A stretch of 64,000 nt of DNA. It comes from Pseudomonas sp. ATCC 13867. GTDB lineage: Bacteria > Pseudomonadota > Gammaproteobacteria > Pseudomonadales > Pseudomonadaceae. A program made the position numbers and the translations under genes. Below are positions 60,439 to 64,000 of this stretch, one piece after another (positions within the stretch are counted from its first letter, which is position 1; the number at the start of each line of letters is the position of its first letter). Below the pieces are notes generated by a model. The model was given only the letters and a program-made list of their open reading frames with translations. It had not been told where the DNA came from and ran no database searches. Where the stretch lies: positions 2,983,001-3,047,000 of the forward strand of contig NC_020829.1 in NCBI RefSeq assembly GCF_000349845.1. Direction: 5' to 3'.

Positions 60439-61437
60439 ATGGCTCGCCCACGCCTGCTTCCCGACAACTTCACCCTGGCGCTGATCGCCACCGTGACGGC
60501 CGCCAGCCTGCTGCCCTGCGAAGGCACGGTGGCGGTGATTTTCGGCTGGGTCACCAACCTGGGCATCGCACTGCTGTTCTTCCTGCACGGCGCCAAGCTG
60601 TCGCGCCAGGCGATCATCGCCGGCGCCACCCACTGGCGCCTGCACCTGCTGGTGTTCGCCTGCACCTTCATCCTCTTCCCGATCCTCGGCATGGCCCTCA
60701 AACCCGTGCTGTCGCCGCTGGTCACGCCCGACCTGTACCTGGGCATGCTCTACCTGTGCGCCCTGCCCGCCACCGTGCAATCGTCGATCGCCTTTACCTC
60801 GCTGGCGCGCGGCAACGTGCCGGCGGCGATCTGCAGCGCCTCGGCGTCCAGCCTGCTGGGCGTGTTCCTCACTCCGCTGCTGGTGCAGTTGCTGCTCGGC
60901 ACCCAGGGCGAAACCGGCATGTCGACCCTCGACGCCATCGGCAAGATCACCCTGCAACTGCTGGTGCCCTTCATCGCCGGCCAACTGCTGCGCCCCTGGA
61001 TTGGCGCCTGGGTCGAGCGCAACAAGCCGGTGCTACGCTACGTCGACCAGGGCTCGATCCTGCTGGTGGTCTACACCGCCTTCAGCGCTGCCGTGATCCA
61101 AGGCCTCTGGCACCAGATCCCGCTGCCCGCGCTGGCCGGCCTGACGGTCGCCTGCTGCGTGTTGCTGGCCTTGGCGCTGATCTCCACCAATCTGCTCGGT
61201 CGCTACCTCGGCTTCTCCCTGGAAGACCGCATCACCATCGTTTTCTGCGGCTCGAAGAAGAGCCTGGCGACCGGCGTACCGATGGCCTCGGTACTCTTCG
61301 CCAGCAGCACCGTCGGGGTGATCCTGCTGCCGCTGATGCTGTTCCACCAGATCCAGCTGATGGTCTGCGCGGTACTCGCCCAGCGCTATGCCCAGCGCCA
61401 GGAAAGCACTCACACCCAACTGGAGCGCGCCAACTGA
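60439..61437 (+). CDS. Bile acid:sodium symporter family protein
   Basis: A 332-aa membrane protein of the SBF-like family (BASS superfamily) with about ten helices. The N-terminal DNFTLALIATVTAASLLPCE, helix 2-3 GIALLFFLHGAKLSRQAIIA, the unwound crossing segment ALPATVQSSIAFTSLARGNV and IVFCGSKKSLATGVPMASVL are typical. In bacteria such proteins move organic acids rather than bile acids. I prefer ATG 60439, which has a GAGAG site; ATG 60424 is also possible. It is convergent with gor, matching PA2026 by synteny. Confidence 0.92.
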   Translation: MARPRLLPDNFTLALIATVTAASLLPCEGTVAVIFGWVTNLGIALLFFLHGAKLSRQAIIAGATHWRLHLLVFACTFILFPILGMALKPVLSPLVTPDLYLGMLYLCALPATVQSSIAFTSLARGNVPAAICSASASSLLGVFLTPLLVQLLLGTQGETGMSTLDAIGKITLQLLVPFIAGQLLRPWIGAWVERNKPVLRYVDQGSILLVVYTAFSAAVIQGLWHQIPLPALAGLTVACCVLLALALISTNLLGRYLGFSLEDRITIVFCGSKKSLATGVPMASVLFASSTVGVILLPLMLFHQIQLMVCAVLAQRYAQRQESTHTQLERAN

Positions 61438-61467
61438 CGGCGCCTGTCCGGGGCGAGACGCCACCCA

Positions 61468-61500
61468 CGAAAAAGCCGGTGCAGTGCACCGGCTTTTTCG
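61468..61500. terminator. Bidirectional terminator between symporter and gor
   Basis: Perfect 15-bp arms CGAAAAAGCCGGTGC / GCACCGGCTTTTTCG with an AGT loop, carrying A and T runs on either side. It serves both convergent genes. Confidence 0.93.
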
Positions 61501-61515
61501 TTCCTGCTGTGGCGA

Positions 61516-62874
61516 TCAGGTCCCGACCGGCGTACGCAGAGTGACGAACTCCTCCGCCGCCGTCGGATGGATACCGATGGTTTCATCGAAGATCCGCTTG
61601 GTCGCCCCGGCCTTCAGCGCAATGGCGATCCCCTGGAGGATTTCCCCGGCCTCCGGACCAACCATGTGGCAACCCAGCACCTTGTCGCTGTCGGCATCGA
61701 CGATCAGCTTCATCAGGGCTCTTTCCTGGCTCTCGGTCAGCGTCGACTTCATCGGGCGGAAGCGGCTCTCGAACAGCTTCACCTTGTGGCCGGCGCTGCG
61801 CGCCTCATCCTCGGTCAGGCCGACAGTGCCGATATTAGGCAGACTGAACACGGCGGTCGGAATCAACTTGTAGTCCACCGGACGGTATTCCGCCGGGCGG
61901 AACAGATGCCGCGCCACTGCCATGCCCTCGGCCAGCGCGACCGGCGTCAACTGCACCTTGCCGATGACATCGCCGATGGCATGGATGGAAGGCTCGCTGG
62001 TGCGATATGCCTCGTCCACCTTGATGAAGCCGCGATCATCCAGCTCGACCGCGACGTTCTCCAGGCCGAGATTGTCCAGCATAGGTCGGCGACCGGTGGC
62101 GTAGAACACGCAGTCGGCTTCCAGTACCCGACCATCCTTGAGAGTGGCCAGCAGCGTACCGTCGGGCTGCTTGTCGATCCGGGCGATATCGGCATTGAAC
62201 TGCAGATCCAGCCCCTTCCTGACCAGTTCATCGCGCAGGTGCTCGCGCACGCTGCGGTCGAAACCGCGCAGGAACAGGTCACGGCGATACAGCAAGGTCG
62301 TCTGGGCGCCCAGGCCGTGGAAGATCGAGGCGAACTCCACGGAGATGTAACCGCCACCCACCACCAGCACGCGACGCGGCAGCTGTTCGAGGAAGAATGC
62401 CTCGTTGGAGGTGATCGCATGTTCCTTGCCGGGAATGTCCGGCAGCTGTGGCCAGCCGCCGGTGGCAAGCAGGATGTGCTTGGCCGTGAAGCGCTGCCCG
62501 TCGACTTCAACCGTGTGCGCATCGTGCAGTTGGGCATGACCTTCCAGCAGCGTTACGCCGCTGTTGACCAGAAGGTTGCGGTAAATGCCATTGAGGCGAT
62601 GAATTTCGCGGTTCTTGTTGGCGATCAGGGTCGGCCAGTCGAATTTCGCGCCCCCGGCCGTCCAGCCAAAACCCGCCGCCTGCTCGAAGTCTTCCTGGTA
62701 GTGAGCGCCATAGACCAGCAGCTTCTTGGGCACACAGCCGACGTTGACGCAGGTGCCGCCCAGGTAGCGGCTCTCCGCGACACCGACCCGCGCACCGAAG
62801 CCCGCGGCGAAACGCGCAGCGCGCACACCGCCGGAACCGGCGCCGATGACGAACAGGTCAAAATCGAAAGACAT
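61516..62874 (-). CDS. gor: Glutathione-disulfide reductase
   Basis: A 452-aa FAD/NADPH disulfide oxidoreductase that regenerates reduced glutathione. FAD binding is [20 protein letters not shown], the redox-active disulfide is [20 protein letters not shown] binding is [20 protein letters not shown] with the phosphate-binding YRRD, and the C-terminal dimer-interface His is in [14 protein letters not shown]. The first two codons are ATG ATG; I took the second (62874), which matches the [13 protein letters not shown] start known in P. aeruginosa and gives better spacing from the GGAG site. Confidence 0.97.
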   Translation of the reverse strand: MSFDFDLFVIGAGSGGVRAARFAAGFGARVGVAESRYLGGTCVNVGCVPKKLLVYGAHYQEDFEQAAGFGWTAGGAKFDWPTLIANKNREIHRLNGIYRNLLVNSGVTLLEGHAQLHDAHTVEVDGQRFTAKHILLATGGWPQLPDIPGKEHAITSNEAFFLEQLPRRVLVVGGGYISVEFASIFHGLGAQTTLLYRRDLFLRGFDRSVREHLRDELVRKGLDLQFNADIARIDKQPDGTLLATLKDGRVLEADCVFYATGRRPMLDNLGLENVAVELDDRGFIKVDEAYRTSEPSIHAIGDVIGKVQLTPVALAEGMAVARHLFRPAEYRPVDYKLIPTAVFSLPNIGTVGLTEDEARSAGHKVKLFESRFRPMKSTLTESQERALMKLIVDADSDKVLGCHMVGPEAGEILQGIAIALKAGATKRIFDETIGIHPTAAEEFVTLRTPVGT

Positions 62875-62955
62875 CATGCTTCTCCGCGTGAATATGCGAG
62901 GCAGCATACCCTATACAGCCTGACCTATCCTGCCAGGAACCGAAGGAGGCATCCC

Positions 62956-63387
62956 ATGCGACCGAACCTGACTCACCTGGCCCTGCACGTTCCCGACCTG
63001 GACGCCTGTGTCGCGTTCTACGAACACTTCTGCGGCATGCGCATCATCCACCAGCGCGAAGGCAAGGGCTCGCGGATCGTCTGGATGGCCGAGCCGGGCA
63101 AGGAGCACAGCTTCATCTTCGTCATCATGCCAGGCGGCGCGGCGCGTCACCTGGCCAGCGATGACTACAGTCACTTCGGCTTCGCCGTCGACAGCCACGC
63201 GGAAGTGGACCGGATCGCCAAGGAAGCACAGGATGCGGGCTGCCTGATCTGGGCCCCGCGGGAAGAGCCTTATCCGGTGGGCTACTACTGTGGCCTGCGC
63301 GACCCAGCCGGCAACTACGTCGAGTTCAGCTACGGCCAACCGCTGGGCCCGGGCTCAGAAGCCATGCCGATTCCGCAGTCGATGTAA
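62956..63387 (+). CDS. VOC (glyoxalase/dioxygenase-fold) family protein
   Basis: A 143-aa vicinal-oxygen-chelate protein. It starts MRPNLTHLALHVPDLDACVA with the first metal-site His, has HFGFAVDSHAEVDRIAKEAQ in the centre and DPAGNYVEFSYGQPLG with the last Glu ligand. It is close to lactoylglutathione lyase-like and ring-cleaving dioxygenase-like proteins (PA2024 by position). A GAAGGAGG ribosome binding site is present. It lies between gor and galU, on the opposite strand to both. Confidence 0.92.
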   Translation: MRPNLTHLALHVPDLDACVAFYEHFCGMRIIHQREGKGSRIVWMAEPGKEHSFIFVIMPGGAARHLASDDYSHFGFAVDSHAEVDRIAKEAQDAGCLIWAPREEPYPVGYYCGLRDPAGNYVEFSYGQPLGPGSEAMPIPQSM

Positions 63388-63405
63388 CGGACACCCGGAA
63401 ACGAA

Positions 63406-63432
63406 AAAGCCACCCGCAGGTGGCTTTCGACG
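63406..63432. terminator. Bidirectional terminator, VOC gene / galU
   Basis: AAAGCCACC / GGTGGCTTT arms with a CGCA loop are preceded by a run of A, giving T on the minus strand. It serves the convergent VOC and galU genes. Confidence 0.85.
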
Positions 63433-63452
63433 AACCGGAAAGGGCCCTGGAC

Positions 63453-64000
63453 TTACCAGGCCTTGCCCGTCTTGTAGAGGTGCTCGTAGCAGAAGTTGGT
63501 CGCCTCGATGTAACCCTCGGCGCTACCGCAGTCGAAACGCTTACCCTTGAACTTGTACGCCAGCACGCAACCGTCCTGGGCCTGCTTCATCAGGGCGTCG
63601 GTGATCTGGATCTCACCGCCCTTGCCCGGCTCGGTCTGCTCGATCAGGTCGAAGATGTCCGGCGTCAGGATGTAGCGACCGATGATCGCCAGGTTCGACG
63701 GAGCCTCTTCGGGCTTCGGCTTCTCGACCATGTTGTTCACGCGATAGATATCGTCGCGGATCATCTCGCCAGCGATCACACCGTACTTGTTGGTTTCTTC
63801 CGGCGGCACTTCCTGGATCGCCACGATGGAGCAGCGGAACTGGTTGTACAGCTTGACCATCTGCTTGAGGACGCTGTCGCCCTCCAGGTTCAGACACAGG
63901 TCATCCGCCAGCACGACGGCGAAGGGTTCGTCACCGATCAGAGGACGGCCAGTCAGGATGGCGTGACCCAGGCCCTTCATCTCGATCTGACGGGTGTAGG
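63453..64000 (-). CDS. galU: UTP-glucose-1-phosphate uridylyltransferase (5' end outside window)
   Basis: The C-terminal 182 codons are visible. The enzyme makes UDP-glucose from UTP and glucose-1-phosphate for LPS and exopolysaccharide. Seen are YTRQIEMKGLGHAILTGRPL at the window edge, FAVVLADDLCLNLEGDSVLK with the Mg-binding Asp pair, KYGVIAGEMIRDD, MVEKPKPEEAPSNLAIIGRY and GEIQITDALMKQAQDG. The end ATNFCYEHLYKTGKAW matches the Pseudomonas protein. The N-terminal nucleotide-binding part lies beyond 64000. Confidence 0.96.
   Translation of the reverse strand, partial: YTRQIEMKGLGHAILTGRPLIGDEPFAVVLADDLCLNLEGDSVLKQMVKLYNQFRCSIVAIQEVPPEETNKYGVIAGEMIRDDIYRVNNMVEKPKPEEAPSNLAIIGRYILTPDIFDLIEQTEPGKGGEIQITDALMKQAQDGCVLAYKFKGKRFDCGSAEGYIEATNFCYEHLYKTGKAW

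Overview
The window is a stretch of chromosome from a high-GC gammaproteobacterium, almost certainly a Pseudomonas of the P. aeruginosa / P. citronellolis / P. nitroreducens type. Three things support this: an OprD-family porin, the gene order galU - VOC protein - gor - bile-acid-type symporter - ACT-like protein - Lrp regulator at the right edge (the order I recall for P. aeruginosa PA2023-PA2028), and many intergenic REP elements built on GAGCGAGCTTGCTCGCGAA. Coding density is high, codon use is uniformly GC-rich, and most genes are ordinary core or soft-core metabolism. No rRNA, tRNA, CRISPR array, intact prophage or insertion sequence was recognised.

Left third (1-23 kb). An asparaginase and an alanine/glycine:sodium symporter face an XRE-type regulator whose -10 box sits inside a perfect inverted repeat. 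They are followed by a DMT exporter, an orphan PilT/PilU-like motor ATPase, a small parvulin (ppiC), a YjbR + glycolipid-binding pair, a YhhS-type MFS exporter, an EptA-type lipid A phosphoethanolamine transferase and an OprD porin. At 12.3-15.2 kb lies a small variable pocket: a PLD-like protein, a HigB/HigA toxin-antitoxin pair and the C-terminal scrap of a phage-type integrase ending 5 bp before ybiT. Next come a secreted alpha/beta hydrolase, azoR with its divergent LysR regulator, a cold-shock/DUF1294 membrane protein, uppP, and an unrecognised Ala/Thr/Pro-rich ORF with its own strong RBS and hairpin.

Middle third (23-46 kb). This part holds a class IV PLP enzyme with a divergent GcvA-like LysR, an FKBP isomerase, a UvrD/Rep-type helicase, an orphan siderophore-type ABC ATPase behind a Fur-like site, and an MFS exporter with dkgB. 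A chimeric pseudogene (alcohol dehydrogenase N-terminus joined to an SDR C-terminus) follows. Then a LysR gene precedes an AaeB/AaeX/AaeA-like efflux operon, an Ais-like phosphatase, a cyclic-nucleotide-gated MscS-type channel and an SH3 gene broken by an 8-bp tandem duplication. A PAS histidine kinase/FixJ-type regulator pair is divergent from an acyl-CoA synthetase/acyl-CoA dehydrogenase operon, which it may control.

Right third (46-64 kb). A periplasmic binding protein and a class II aldolase are divergent from a MocR regulator. A YebC-family protein precedes a LysR regulator divergent from mmsAB (valine catabolism), with a perfect inverted repeat between them. A bestrophin, a flavin reductase-like protein, several small envelope or unknown proteins, an AT-rich patch and a secreted endonuclease I follow. 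The window ends in the Lrp - ACT-like - symporter - gor - VOC - galU block, and galU runs off the right edge.

The least ordinary material is non-coding or decaying: two REP subfamilies, a third dispersed ~130-175 bp repeat present three times, the integrase scar with its toxin-antitoxin pair, the fusion pseudogene, the duplication-frameshifted SH3 gene and the orphan ORF at 22.5 kb.
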